A DNA stretch of 64,000 nucleotides, taken from NCBI GenBank assembly GCA_965230665.1, contig CBDDLM010000004.1:1116001-1180000 (forward strand), given 5' to 3'. The notes under the pieces were generated by a model that saw only the letters and a program-made list of their open reading frames with translations, did no database searches and was not told where the DNA came from. Of the stretch, positions 8,465 to 17,254 are shown piece by piece (within the stretch, counting starts at the first letter, position 1; the number at the start of each line of letters is the position of its first letter). The position numbers and the translations under genes are program-made. The stretch comes from JAGNRR01 sp965230665. GTDB taxonomy: Bacteria > Bacteroidota > Bacteroidia > Chitinophagales > Chitinophagaceae.

Positions 8465-9160
8465 TCATATGAATTCCACTGCTGTTTCCGGCAGTACTTC
8501 TTTTTGGTTTAATCTTCTATATACTTGTACTGTTGTCAATACATCTTTTTCACAATACGTTTTAATTCGTTCAACATCATGTTCTTTATAAAAAACACGT
8601 GCCACGTCGGCACCACAGATATCGGACTTTGGTGTTTCTATATCCAAAACAGCAGCCATTAAATCTAATGATGTATAATGTTTATAATCACCAAACTTCC
8701 ATAACTGCAATGTGTCTAACAAGGGAATTTCCCAAGGTTTCTTAGACTGTAGTGTTGCCAAAACGTTCGGCATACGAATACCTTGTATAAGCGCACGACG
8801 ACAGATATAAGGAATATCGAACTCTTTAATATTGTGTCCACAAAACTGTTTTGAGCGCCCTGTGAAAAAATTTTCAACCTTCTCAAAAAAGTCGCGTAAA
8901 ATGGTTTCCTCCGATCCAATAGAAGAGGTAATGCGCAATCGTTCTTTCCCAGATTGTTCATAGATAAAACCAGCACTAATGCAAACAATCTTTCCAAACT
9001 CAGCGTAAATACCCGCTCTGGTATACGCTTCGGCAGGCGATTCATCAGGAGCGATACGAGTAGCCTTGAGATCCCAAAGTGACTGCATTCGCTCATCCAG
9101 CGCTGTATAGTCTTCTAGGTTGGGAACTGTTTCTATGTCAAGAAAAAGAATATCTTTCAT
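8465..9160 (-). CDS. DEDD-family 3'-5' exonuclease (PolB-like)
   Basis: About 231 residues, starting at 'MKDILFLDIETVPN'. The motifs of a DEDDy 3'-5' exonuclease are in order: 'FLDIETV' (ExoI), 'GHNIKEFDIPYICRR' (ExoII) and 'YCEKDVLTT' (ExoIII with the catalytic Asp). It belongs to the small stand-alone PolB-exonuclease-like family of Bacteroidota; a cytosolic DNA or RNA end-trimming role is inferred. The start at 9160 is preferred over 9184 because it gives the family's N-terminus. It lies immediately upstream of holA, which suggests a replication or repair role. Confidence 0.85.
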   Translation of the reverse strand: MKDILFLDIETVPNLEDYTALDERMQSLWDLKATRIAPDESPAEAYTRAGIYAEFGKIVCISAGFIYEQSGKERLRITSSIGSEETILRDFFEKVENFFTGRSKQFCGHNIKEFDIPYICRRALIQGIRMPNVLATLQSKKPWEIPLLDTLQLWKFGDYKHYTSLDLMAAVLDIETPKSDICGADVARVFYKEHDVERIKTYCEKDVLTTVQVYRRLNQKEVLPETAVEFI

Positions 9161-9258
9161 CACCGAAGAGCTAAAATATAACAAAACTTTATTCGAAGAA
9201 GTTATTATCCTAACTGACTTTTTATAATTTTGAGAAAGAAGAAATAAATCTGATTCCT

Positions 9259-10224
9259 ATGTCTGAAGAATTCGAAAGCAGCAAACCAAAAAATTCCAAT
9301 ATCCTCTTGTGGAGCATCATCGCCTTATTAGTCGCCGCAGGTGCGTATTTTTTTATTCAAAAGAATAAACTCTCCAAGGAAAAAGAAGATACAGAACTAA
9401 GGTTAGACGAAGTCAATCTTGAAAAACAAGAATTAAACAAGGATTATAATGCAGCCATCGCTCGCTTGGATAATATGAAAAGTGAGAATGCTAGCATGGA
9501 CAGTTTGATTCAGCAACAAGGTGGGCAACTTAGTGATATGCAAGATGAAATCAAACGCATTCTGGCTGATAAAAATGCATCTCAAGCTGAGCTTAAAAGA
9601 GCGAAAAATTTAATTGCTCAATTAGAAGACTTAACTATGAAATTCCAAAAGCAAATAGGTGCGTTGAAACAAGAAAATATAGAACTAAACGAGAACAACC
9701 GAGCTCTGGCAGAAGCGAAAAAGACTGTTGAAATAGAGAATGAAGGACTTAATCAAGGTCTGGAAGAGAAGAAAAAAGAATTAGAAGAAACGAAAGAGGT
9801 AGGCTCTGTTTTAAGTGCTAACAATATCTCCATGAAAGTTATTAATAAGAAGAAAAACCTCTTTGGCAAGAAAAAGGAAAAAGCCACAACTAAAGCCAAA
9901 AAAGCAGATCTGCTGGAGGTTAATTTCTCGCTTGGTGTTAATCGACTTATTGAATCTGGCGAACAAACTATATATATTGCGGTAAAAGGCCCTGATGGTG
10001 GTATTATACACTCCATGGGGAATGCATCAGGTTCTATTGATCTAGCTGAGGGAGGTACTCAACAATATACCACAAAAAAAATAGTCCCTTATACTCAAGG
10101 TAAGAACTCCTATAATATTCAAACAAATTGTGTCCCAACCGATAAGTTCAAGGCTGGTAAATATTCTGTAGAACTTTTTCATAAAGGATATTTAATTGGT
10201 AAAGACAATATAACTTTGAGGTAA
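9259..10224 (+). CDS. Membrane-anchored coiled-coil protein
   Basis: A 321-residue protein with a short N-terminal tail, one transmembrane helix (about residues 16-34, 'LWSIIALLVAAGAYFFI'), a long charged coiled coil (~38-195, rich in Glu, Lys, Leu and Gln) and a C-terminal beta-rich domain of ~110 residues beginning after a 'KKKNLFGKKKEKATTKAKK' basic linker. The topology suggests the coiled coil and C-domain lie outside the cytoplasm. Its family is not recognised; a structural envelope role is only a guess. rpiB follows after 13 nt on the same strand. Confidence 0.75.
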   Translation: MSEEFESSKPKNSNILLWSIIALLVAAGAYFFIQKNKLSKEKEDTELRLDEVNLEKQELNKDYNAAIARLDNMKSENASMDSLIQQQGGQLSDMQDEIKRILADKNASQAELKRAKNLIAQLEDLTMKFQKQIGALKQENIELNENNRALAEAKKTVEIENEGLNQGLEEKKKELEETKEVGSVLSANNISMKVINKKKNLFGKKKEKATTKAKKADLLEVNFSLGVNRLIESGEQTIYIAVKGPDGGIIHSMGNASGSIDLAEGGTQQYTTKKIVPYTQGKNSYNIQTNCVPTDKFKAGKYSVELFHKGYLIGKDNITLR

Positions 10225-10237
10225 AATAATTTCCTTC

Positions 10238-10663
10238 ATGAATATTCCTATCGGTTGCGATCACGCAGGCTATGAACTAAAAGATAAGATCAAAACGCAC
10301 TTTGAAGAACAGGGTTTCTCTTTTGACGACAAAGGAACTAATGGTCCGGATAGCGTTGATTATCCTGACTATGCTCACGCTGTTGCCCAGGCAGTAGAAG
10401 GAGGTGCAGATTGGGGAATACTGATTTGTGGCAGTGCGCAAGGTGTTGCGATGACGGCAAATAAACACCAAAAAATACGCGCTGCAGTAGTCTGGAATGA
10501 TGAAATTGCAAAACTTTCTCGTCAGCATAACAATGCAAATATCATATGTTTACCTGCTAGATTCATTGAAGAAGCTGATGCGCTCAAATGCATCGAAGTC
10601 TTCGCTCAAACGACTTTTGAAGGTGGTAGACATGAAAGACGCGTGGACAAAATAGCCTGCTAA
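10238..10663 (+). CDS. rpiB: Ribose-5-phosphate isomerase B
   Basis: A 141-residue RpiB/LacAB-family isomerase that interconverts ribose-5-phosphate and ribulose-5-phosphate. It shows 'GCDHAGYELK' (phosphate-binding/ring-opening His), 'GILICGSAQGVAM' with the catalytic Cys, and 'HNNANIICLPAR'. Length is typical (140-150). It lies 13 nt after the coiled-coil gene, so both are likely on one transcript. It complements deoC farther along in pentose metabolism. Confidence 0.95.
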   Translation: MNIPIGCDHAGYELKDKIKTHFEEQGFSFDDKGTNGPDSVDYPDYAHAVAQAVEGGADWGILICGSAQGVAMTANKHQKIRAAVVWNDEIAKLSRQHNNANIICLPARFIEEADALKCIEVFAQTTFEGGRHERRVDKIAC

Positions 10664-10710
10664 ATTTTACAAACTTATTCAAGGGTAAAAAGTATTTTTG
10701 TTCACTTTAG

Positions 10711-12135
10711 ATGAAGAATACATACGCATCCCTGATAGATCAAACATTTTATTTCCCACAAGAAGGTTTTAAACTTAAGGATGGATACCTCCAGTTTAAT
10801 GGTATAGACTTAAAGGCTATTATTGAAAAATATGGCACACCGTTAAAGCTAACTTATCTACCCAAAATTGGTAGTCAGATTGAAAAAGCGAAGAATTTGT
10901 TTGACAAGGCGATCAAGAAAAACAATTATGAAGGTGACTATTTCTATTGCTATTGTACGAAAAGTTCACACTTCTCTTTTATAATCGATGAAGTCTTAAA
11001 ACATGGAGTACATATTGAAACATCCCATGCCTATGATCTAGAAATTATCAAAAAACTTTTTGCCAAGAAGAAAATCACCAAGGATATCCATATAGTCTGC
11101 AACGGTTATAAAACACCTGCCTATACGAGAAACATCTCTTACCTAATCAATAAAGGGTTCAAAAATGTGTTGCCTGTTTTAGATAATAAGGATGAATTAG
11201 CCGAGTATCAAAAACGGATTAAAGCAACAGAGCCTGTTCATATTGGTATTCGAATTGCGGCCGATGAAGAACCGACGTTTGATTTTTATACGTCGCGCCT
11301 TGGTATTCGGAAACGTGATGTCTTATCGTTTTATGAGGAAAAACTAAAAAGTAACAAGAAGTTTAATCTCAAGATGCTGCACTTCTTCATGAACAAAGGT
11401 ATCAAGGACGATTTTTATTATTGGAAAGAACTTCAATCTATTGTATCCCTCTATTGCGAACTAAAAAAGAAGTGCCAAACGCTTGATTCTCTGAATATCG
11501 GAGGTGGTTTCCCGATAAAAGATTCATTGGCTTTCAAGTACAATTATAAATATATGGTAAACCAAATTGTGGCAACCATTAAAAAAATCTGTAAAAGACA
11601 CCGTGTAAAAGCTCCTAATATTTATACTGAATTTGGGAGTTTCACGGTTGGTGAAAGTGGTGCCACAATCTATTCTATTATTGGTGAAAAGAAGCAAAAT
11701 GATAAAGAAACGTGGTATATGATAGACAGTTCATTTATCACCACATTACCTGACATTTGGGGCATAAGTGAAAAATTTCTTTTACTACCTATAAATAAAT
11801 GGAAAGAAGAATGTCATGAAGTACACCTAGGCGGACTGACTTGCGATAGTCATGATTTTTATACAAAAGAAGAATACATTAATGCCGTATTTCTTCCAAA
11901 GGCTAGACTTGAAGAACGATCCCCGAAAAACAAAAGCTACGAACCCTTATATGTTGGTTTCTTTCACACCGGGGCATATCAGGACCAGATTAGTGGATAC
12001 GGCGGTATTAAACACTGTTTAGTTCCTGCTCCTAAACATGTTGTTATTGACTTAGACGCTCAAGGTAACATAACCGATAAATTATATGCTAAAGAGCAAA
12101 GTGCTCAGAGTATGCTAAAAATATTAGGATACTAG
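10711..12135 (+). CDS. speA: Arginine decarboxylase, Bacteroidota type (PLP fold III)
   Basis: A 474-residue fold-type III PLP decarboxylase. The PLP-lysine motif is 'YCYCTKSSHFS' (~residue 78), the phosphate-binding glycines are 'NIGGGFPI' (~268) and the second-subunit active-site Cys is in 'GLTCDSHDFY'. The sequence 'QTFYFPQEGF' at the N-terminus and overall length match Bacteroidota proteins annotated as arginine decarboxylase, which make agmatine for polyamine synthesis. Substrate choice between Arg and other basic amino acids cannot be proven from sequence. Monocistronic; converges with fdhD with 1 nt between stops. Confidence 0.85.
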   Translation: MKNTYASLIDQTFYFPQEGFKLKDGYLQFNGIDLKAIIEKYGTPLKLTYLPKIGSQIEKAKNLFDKAIKKNNYEGDYFYCYCTKSSHFSFIIDEVLKHGVHIETSHAYDLEIIKKLFAKKKITKDIHIVCNGYKTPAYTRNISYLINKGFKNVLPVLDNKDELAEYQKRIKATEPVHIGIRIAADEEPTFDFYTSRLGIRKRDVLSFYEEKLKSNKKFNLKMLHFFMNKGIKDDFYYWKELQSIVSLYCELKKKCQTLDSLNIGGGFPIKDSLAFKYNYKYMVNQIVATIKKICKRHRVKAPNIYTEFGSFTVGESGATIYSIIGEKKQNDKETWYMIDSSFITTLPDIWGISEKFLLLPINKWKEECHEVHLGGLTCDSHDFYTKEEYINAVFLPKARLEERSPKNKSYEPLYVGFFHTGAYQDQISGYGGIKHCLVPAPKHVVIDLDAQGNITDKLYAKEQSAQSMLKILGY

Positions 12136-12136
12136 T

Positions 12137-12928
12137 TTAAAACTCTATACCATCCTGTCTGGAATACACCGTAAACTGATCTCCTCTACAGAAAGCTAAT
12201 AAGCAAATACCACTTTCAGTTGCAACACGCACCGCCATAGAAGATGGTGCTGAAACAGCTGCCAAGAAAGGAATCTTAGCTTTATAGGCCTTTCTCACAA
12301 TTTCATAAGATAAACGCCCGCTTACCAATATTACTTTGGCCTGATTTAATATTCCTTGTAAAAGGAGATCACCTATTACCTTATCGACGGCATTATGCCT
12401 TCCAATATCCTCTTGTATAGAAAGTAACTTGCCTTCACCAGTAAAGGCTGCTGAGGCATGAGATCCTCCTGATTTTTCAAAGGTATTTTGAGCACTTCTC
12501 ATTGCATTAAACATGCTCTTAATCCTTTGAGCCGATACGACTTCTTGATGAACAAGTGGTGGACCAAGATATAAATCTGTTTCCTGAATTCCGCACATAC
12601 CACAACTTGTTACGGAAAGAAGGTTTCTTTTTGTTTCAATTCCTTTTTCAACATCCTCTTTGTCTACAACGACATTAACCTCAGTTATATAACCCAAATG
12701 GTTTTTATTGCTTATAACAAAGTTTGGGTGCCTATCCTTTCGAGAATAAATATCCTCCGTAAGTAAAATCCCACGCACCAGAGCTTTCTCATGCCCTGGC
12801 GATCGCATTGTAATTGTATATGGCTCGCCATTAACAGAGATACTTAACATTTCCTCTACTGCAAGTGTATCTTCTACTTGCTCAAAAACATGCTTAACCC
12901 ATTTCTTTCCAATAACCTGCTCCGTCAT
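12137..12928 (-). CDS. fdhD: Formate dehydrogenase accessory sulfurtransferase
   Basis: About 263 residues from the ATG at 12928 (an upstream in-frame TTG at 12961 is possible). It carries the FdhD signature 'TSCGMCG', the CxxC loop that moves sulfur from IscS to the molybdenum cofactor, plus 'SGGSHASAAF' and 'EDIGRHNAVDKVIG'. FdhD is needed to activate formate dehydrogenases and acts in the cytosol. No formate dehydrogenase or molybdopterin gene is in this window, so its client must be elsewhere. Confidence 0.95.
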   Translation of the reverse strand: MTEQVIGKKWVKHVFEQVEDTLAVEEMLSISVNGEPYTITMRSPGHEKALVRGILLTEDIYSRKDRHPNFVISNKNHLGYITEVNVVVDKEDVEKGIETKRNLLSVTSCGMCGIQETDLYLGPPLVHQEVVSAQRIKSMFNAMRSAQNTFEKSGGSHASAAFTGEGKLLSIQEDIGRHNAVDKVIGDLLLQGILNQAKVILVSGRLSYEIVRKAYKAKIPFLAAVSAPSSMAVRVATESGICLLAFCRGDQFTVYSRQDGIEF

Positions 12929-12979
12929 GAAACGTTTATTTGCTAAGTTAGTACTTGACAAGAGAATTTAATACAAACA

Positions 12980-13007
12980 AAAAGTCTCGCCAGACGACGA
13001 GACTTTT
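12980..13007 (-). terminator. Terminator of the small lipoprotein gene
   Basis: Perfect 10-bp stem AAAAGTCTCG / CGAGACTTTT with an 8-nt loop; on the - strand it is followed by a T-rich run (TTTTTGTTTG). It lies between the lipoprotein gene and fdhD. Confidence 0.85.
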
Positions 13008-13030
13008 GATTTGAGGTTTTAAATTCTATA

Positions 13031-13525
13031 CTACTCTGACTTATAGTATTTCTCGTCTTTACCAAAAAAGAAACTTAGATCCTGATTATTCGCCACAAAG
13101 CGTTTGAACTCAGAAGCTGATTTAAACTTTTCCTTTATATTTTTAGTTAAGGGTTCTAATGTTACAAAAGCTCCTGATTTTGCCGGCTTTAATCGGTATA
13201 TGTAATAATATTTTTTCGAGCTTGAACTCGTTGGTTTTTTATATGTCTGTAAAAAGACGTTTCCGTCTACTGTTGTTGTATAACCAAAATAAGTGTACGT
13301 TTTTTGCGATGAATTTGATATTTCTAGAATCTTATACAGTTTTGATGATTCCTTCTCAACTTTGTAGGTGTAGGTAGAACTATTTTTCTTTTCATAAGTT
13401 CCTAGATATATATCCTTTACTGATTCAGTTGGTGTAGTCGTTAAAGGCACATTTGATTTGTAAGGACATGCCATAAATGTTAGTGACAGTAAAGCAACGC
13501 ACACAGAATAAAGTATTTTTTTCAT
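13031..13525 (-). CDS. Small lipoprotein of unknown function
   Basis: A 164-residue protein with a lipoprotein signal ('SLTFMAC', Cys at ~residue 20). The mature part is rich in Lys, Ser, Thr and Tyr, with strands such as 'YLGTYEKKNSSTYTYKVEK' and a C-terminal 'LSFFFGKDEKYY'. It looks like a small beta-rich domain but no family is recognised. It stands alone with its own terminator. Membrane-anchored periplasmic location is inferred from the lipobox. Confidence 0.75.
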   Translation of the reverse strand: MKKILYSVCVALLSLTFMACPYKSNVPLTTTPTESVKDIYLGTYEKKNSSTYTYKVEKESSKLYKILEISNSSQKTYTYFGYTTTVDGNVFLQTYKKPTSSSSKKYYYIYRLKPAKSGAFVTLEPLTKNIKEKFKSASEFKRFVANNQDLSFFFGKDEKYYKSE

Positions 13526-13594
13526 AGTCTTGAGTATTTATAACTGCAAAGTAATAAGTGAAGAGCAAAAAAACGAATAGGGCATTTGCCTAAT

Positions 13595-14476
13595 TTAATA
13601 TTTGCCACCTTTGGCCATTATTTTCTCGATTGGATGCCAAGTCGTTTTAATTTCTTGCAAATCCATGATCAGGTATGGATGCTCTTGATCATTCTTTCTC
13701 CAGTCTCTATACCAGTTATAAGTACGCTTTAAATTAGTAGAAGATAACTCCTGTATTGCTTTGAACTCTTTCTTATGATCTCTGCAGTATACCAAAGCGT
13801 TGACATCCATGTGAGAAGCAAGATGCTCATAGAGCTCTTTACTTCTCCCTGTAAGTACGTTAACAACCCCACCTGGAACATCGCTCGTTGCTAAAACCTC
13901 AGATAGACTAATGGAGCATAAGGGATGTGACTCACTTGCCAGTATTACACACGTATTTCCTCCAGCTAGACAAGGTAATAGAGTCGAAAGTAAACCAAGA
14001 AGTGAACTGTCTTCAGGAGCAATCATCCCGACAACTCCCATGGGTTCAGCAACCGAAAAGTTAAAATGTGATGTATTTACTGGATTAACAGAGCTATAGA
14101 CCTGTTGGTATTTATCGCACCACCCTGAATAATAAATACATCGATCTATACTCTGCGTAACCTCCTTCTCGGCTGCCGCTTTCGTTTTACCTTGTAAAAC
14201 AATCTCCGATACAAACTGCTCTTTTCGTCCCTCAAGTATTTCTGCTATTCTATATAATATTTGAGAACGGTTGAAAGCACTCCTTTGACTCCAGTTTTCA
14301 AATGCCTTTCGAGCGGCAACTACGGCATTCCGTACATCTTTTCTAGATGATAGACATACGTTTGCTATAGGTTCTCCCCTCTTATTACTTAATGGATAGT
14401 AACGCCCACTTTCCGTTCTGGGAAATTGGCCTCCTATAAATATTTTATACGTTTTCAATACATCAATCCTTTTCAT
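13595..14476 (-). CDS. Truncated aldehyde-dehydrogenase homologue without catalytic Cys
   Basis: A 293-residue ALDH-fold protein. The first ~250 residues align by eye with the NAD-binding half of an ALDH ('FIGGQFPRTESGRYYPLSN', 'AVVAARKAFENW', 'EPMGVVGMIAPEDSSLLGLL', 'DVPGGVVNVLTG'). The protein ends before the catalytic domain: there is no 'LELGGK' Glu motif and no catalytic Cys loop. It starts 1 nt after the stop of a full ALDH. A complete ALDH followed by a short pseudo-ALDH is the architecture of the ALDH16 family, where the two are normally one ~780-800-residue chain; 483+293 gives 776. I infer a split ALDH16-like enzyme in which this subunit is structural. A simple truncated paralogue is the alternative. 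Confidence 0.8.
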   Translation of the reverse strand: MKRIDVLKTYKIFIGGQFPRTESGRYYPLSNKRGEPIANVCLSSRKDVRNAVVAARKAFENWSQRSAFNRSQILYRIAEILEGRKEQFVSEIVLQGKTKAAAEKEVTQSIDRCIYYSGWCDKYQQVYSSVNPVNTSHFNFSVAEPMGVVGMIAPEDSSLLGLLSTLLPCLAGGNTCVILASESHPLCSISLSEVLATSDVPGGVVNVLTGRSKELYEHLASHMDVNALVYCRDHKKEFKAIQELSSTNLKRTYNWYRDWRKNDQEHPYLIMDLQEIKTTWHPIEKIMAKGGKY

Positions 14477-14477
14477 A

Positions 14478-15929
14478 CTAACTAATTTTTAAATACGCAG
14501 CTAAACCATGCACACCTCCTTCTCTACCAAAACCACTTTCTTTATAACCTCCAAAGGGTGATGTTGGATCAAACTTATTAAAGGTGTTGCCCCATACAAC
14601 ACCCGCCCGTAAGCGCTGTGTAAGATTAAAGAGCTTTGATCCTTTTTCAGTCCACACTCCGGCACTTAGACCATATGGTATATTATTCGCTTTTTCTATA
14701 ACTTCTTCAATGGTTCTAAATGTCTGTATAGCTAAAACAGGACCAAAAATCTCTTCTTGTACAATGCGATGTGACTGACTCACTCCTAAAAATAAAGTTG
14801 GCTTACAATAATATCCCTTAGAAGGTACCTCTTTCTTACTTTGATAGATCTTCGCTCCCTCCTTTGCGCCTAATTTCAGATATTCATTAATGCGCTTCAA
14901 TTGTTCCTTAGAGTTGATCGCACCAATATCAGTATTTTTATCTAAGGGATCACCTATAATTAAAGATTCCATTCGTCTTTTTAATTTTCGGATTACTGTA
15001 TCAGCAATACTCTCTTGAACAAACAACCTAGAACCTGCACAACAGACATGACCTTGGTTGAAAAATATGGCATTGACTACTCCCTCAACGGCTTGATCTA
15101 TGGCTGCATCATCGAAGATGATGTTTGCTCCTTTCCCTCCTAACTCAAGTGTTAGTTTTTTTTGTGTGCCTGCTAACTCTTTTTGAATCCATTTTCCCAC
15201 AGCTGTACTACCCGTAAAGGCTATTTTGTCTATATCCTTATGTTTTACAATCTCAGCACCTACTTCTCCATAACCAGTCACTATATTAATAACTCCTTCC
15301 GGGAAACCCGCATCCTGAACCAACTCAGCCAATTTCATTGCCGTTAGAGAAGTACTTTCGGCCGGTTTTAAGACAACCGTATTGCCACACGCTAAAGCAG
15401 GGCCTAGTTTCCAAGCAGCCATAAGCATAGGAAAGTTCCATGGAATTATCTGACCAACTACTCCTAGAGACTCAACCCTTTTACCTGGAAAAGCATACTG
15501 TAGTTTATCCGCCCAACCAGCATGATAAAACAAATGATTCGCCGCTAACGGGATATCAATATCGCGGCTCTCTCGAATCGGTTTACCTCCATCTAAACTT
15601 TCTATGACCGCAAATTCGCGTGCACGCTCTTGCAACATTCTAGCCAATCGATAAATATACTTACCGCGCTCTTTGGCAGGCATCTTCTTCCAAACCTTAT
15701 CATAAGCAACTCGGGCTGCTTTAACTGCTTTATTTACATCAGTTTTATTAGCTTGTGCAATCCGGGTAAGTTTCTTTTCGTTTGCCGGGTTTAAACTATC
15801 AAAATATTTCCTGGAACTGGGCTTAACAAATGTTCCATTTATGAACAACTCATACTGTTTCTTAATCTCAATATGATCTGTGCTCTCCAGTGCGGGAGCA
15901 TAATCCCATTTTAATGTCGATGTTTTCAT
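14478..15929 (-). CDS. NAD(P)-dependent aldehyde dehydrogenase
   Basis: A 483-residue active-type ALDH. It shows 'GVVGQIIPWNFPMLMAAWK' (cofactor-binding), 'FTGSTAVGK', 'LELGGKGANIIFDD' (general-base Glu) and 'NQGHVCCAGSR' with the nucleophilic Cys. It oxidises an aldehyde to the acid in the cytosol. Its position between deoC (1 nt upstream) and the pseudo-ALDH (1 nt downstream) suggests that it removes acetaldehyde released by deoxyribose-phosphate cleavage. Sequence alone does not fix the substrate. Confidence 0.92.
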   Translation of the reverse strand: MKTSTLKWDYAPALESTDHIEIKKQYELFINGTFVKPSSRKYFDSLNPANEKKLTRIAQANKTDVNKAVKAARVAYDKVWKKMPAKERGKYIYRLARMLQERAREFAVIESLDGGKPIRESRDIDIPLAANHLFYHAGWADKLQYAFPGKRVESLGVVGQIIPWNFPMLMAAWKLGPALACGNTVVLKPAESTSLTAMKLAELVQDAGFPEGVINIVTGYGEVGAEIVKHKDIDKIAFTGSTAVGKWIQKELAGTQKKLTLELGGKGANIIFDDAAIDQAVEGVVNAIFFNQGHVCCAGSRLFVQESIADTVIRKLKRRMESLIIGDPLDKNTDIGAINSKEQLKRINEYLKLGAKEGAKIYQSKKEVPSKGYYCKPTLFLGVSQSHRIVQEEIFGPVLAIQTFRTIEEVIEKANNIPYGLSAGVWTEKGSKLFNLTQRLRAGVVWGNTFNKFDPTSPFGGYKESGFGREGGVHGLAAYLKIS

Positions 15930-15930
15930 A

Positions 15931-16827
15931 CTAATCTTTTGAAATATAATCTCCTGAGTAATACACCCCAGACTCTTGTTTTGCTATTTGAAGTATTAAA
16001 TCATTCGCTAAGCTACTTGCCCCAAAACGAAACCACTCATTGGTCATCCAATTTTCACCTAAGGTTTCATTGAGCATGACTAAGTATTGCAATGCTAGTT
16101 TAGCACTGGAAATTCCCCCAGCTGGTTTCATTCCTACCATCTTACCTGTACGATCATAATAATCTGCTATAGTTTGAAGCATTACATAGGTTACTTCCAT
16201 AGTAGCAGCGGGTGATATTTTCCCAGTAGATGTTTTAATAAAATCAGCTCCTGCAGCAATCGCTAGCTCACTGGCTTTTCTTACATTATCTAAAGTCGAT
16301 AATTCTCCTGTCTCCAGAATTACTTTTAAACGTGCCGATCCGCACGCTTCTTTTACCTTAGCAATTTCATCGTATACAAAATGGTAGTCGCCCTCAAGAA
16401 ATTTTCCTCTGCTAATCACCATATCGACTTCATGCGCTCCTTGTTGTACAGCCAATTTTGTATCCGCTAACTTCACTCTTAGATTAGTATTTCCACTCGG
16501 GAAAGCTGTAACCACAGAAGCAACACGGATATTCGTGTTTTCAAGTTCTTTTACGGCTGTTTTTACATGATTGGGATATACACAAACGGCAGCGACTGTT
16601 GGTAAACCAGGTATATGATCAGCAAGATGCTGTGCCTTGAAACACATTTGTTTTACTTTACCCTGCGTATCCTTACCCTCTAAGGTTGTAAGGTCTATCA
16701 TGTTCAAAGCAAGTTTCAAACCCTGCATTTTAGACTCCTTCTTGATTGAACGCGTTTTGAAGCGTGCTACACGTTCCTCTACACCTACTTGATCAACCTT
16801 TGGAATTTTAGAAAAATCTACATTCAT
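15931..16827 (-). CDS. deoC: Deoxyribose-phosphate aldolase
   Basis: A 298-residue class I aldolase that splits 2-deoxyribose-5-phosphate into acetaldehyde and glyceraldehyde-3-phosphate. It shows 'VAAVCVYPNHV', 'EVDMVISRGKFLEGDY', 'KVILETGEL' and 'DFIKTSTGK' (Schiff-base Lys). The N-terminal ~45 residues extend beyond the minimal 220-residue form, as in eukaryote-like DeoC. It is the first gene of the deoC-aldh-pseudo-aldh operon. A -7 box ends 7 nt before the ATG, so the leader is very short. Confidence 0.95.
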   Translation of the reverse strand: MNVDFSKIPKVDQVGVEERVARFKTRSIKKESKMQGLKLALNMIDLTTLEGKDTQGKVKQMCFKAQHLADHIPGLPTVAAVCVYPNHVKTAVKELENTNIRVASVVTAFPSGNTNLRVKLADTKLAVQQGAHEVDMVISRGKFLEGDYHFVYDEIAKVKEACGSARLKVILETGELSTLDNVRKASELAIAAGADFIKTSTGKISPAATMEVTYVMLQTIADYYDRTGKMVGMKPAGGISSAKLALQYLVMLNETLGENWMTNEWFRFGASSLANDLILQIAKQESGVYYSGDYISKD

Positions 16828-16834
16828 GCGTGAT

Positions 16835-16842
16835 CAAAAGTA
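16835..16842 (-). promoter_or_regulatory. -7 box of deoC operon
   Basis: TACTTTTG on the - strand, 7 nt before the deoC ATG; predicted leader of only a few nucleotides. No clear -33. Confidence 0.5.
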
Positions 16843-16886
16843 ATACATGTCACTTGATCCATATGGTTTCGAACAATTGAAAGTTC

Positions 16887-17252
16887 TTAAATATTAGCAG
16901 CCAATTTTTTTTGAGTTCCGTAATGCCGAATAATACCTTCGGCCAGTTCTACTCCCCAAAGAATAAAAAATATCACCGTTGATAATAAAGCTATCGTATT
17001 AATATCAGGTAACAGCCCAAAATGAAATGGCATTATAAATTGAAAAAGAGTAACTGTAGCTAATACAAAAACGCTTAAACAAAAAAGAAAGAGATTTCTA
17101 GTGAACCAATAAGGTCTATTGCTAAATGCAGTTGGCTTATGCACAGAAATTTGGGTCATAATCTTATCTTCTAACCCTGATGGTACAGAGGGGAGACTGT
17201 TATAATCAAATAACTTCTTAAAATCATCTCTATGCTGTTGCTTACTTTTCAT
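16887..17252 (-). CDS. Two-TM membrane protein, possible anti-sigma partner
   Basis: A 121-residue protein. The N-terminal ~45 residues are soluble ('FDYNSLPSVPSGLEDKIM', the PPxGfEeki-like pattern seen in anti-sigma N-termini), followed by two transmembrane helices (~50-72 and ~80-102). It begins 2 nt after the ECF sigma gene stop, the usual place for an anti-sigma factor. No recognised anti-sigma zinc motif is present. The anti-sigma role is an inference from position and topology. Confidence 0.65.
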   Translation of the reverse strand: MKSKQQHRDDFKKLFDYNSLPSVPSGLEDKIMTQISVHKPTAFSNRPYWFTRNLFLFCLSVFVLATVTLFQFIMPFHFGLLPDINTIALLSTVIFFILWGVELAEGIIRHYGTQKKLAANI

Positions 17253-17254
17253 GC

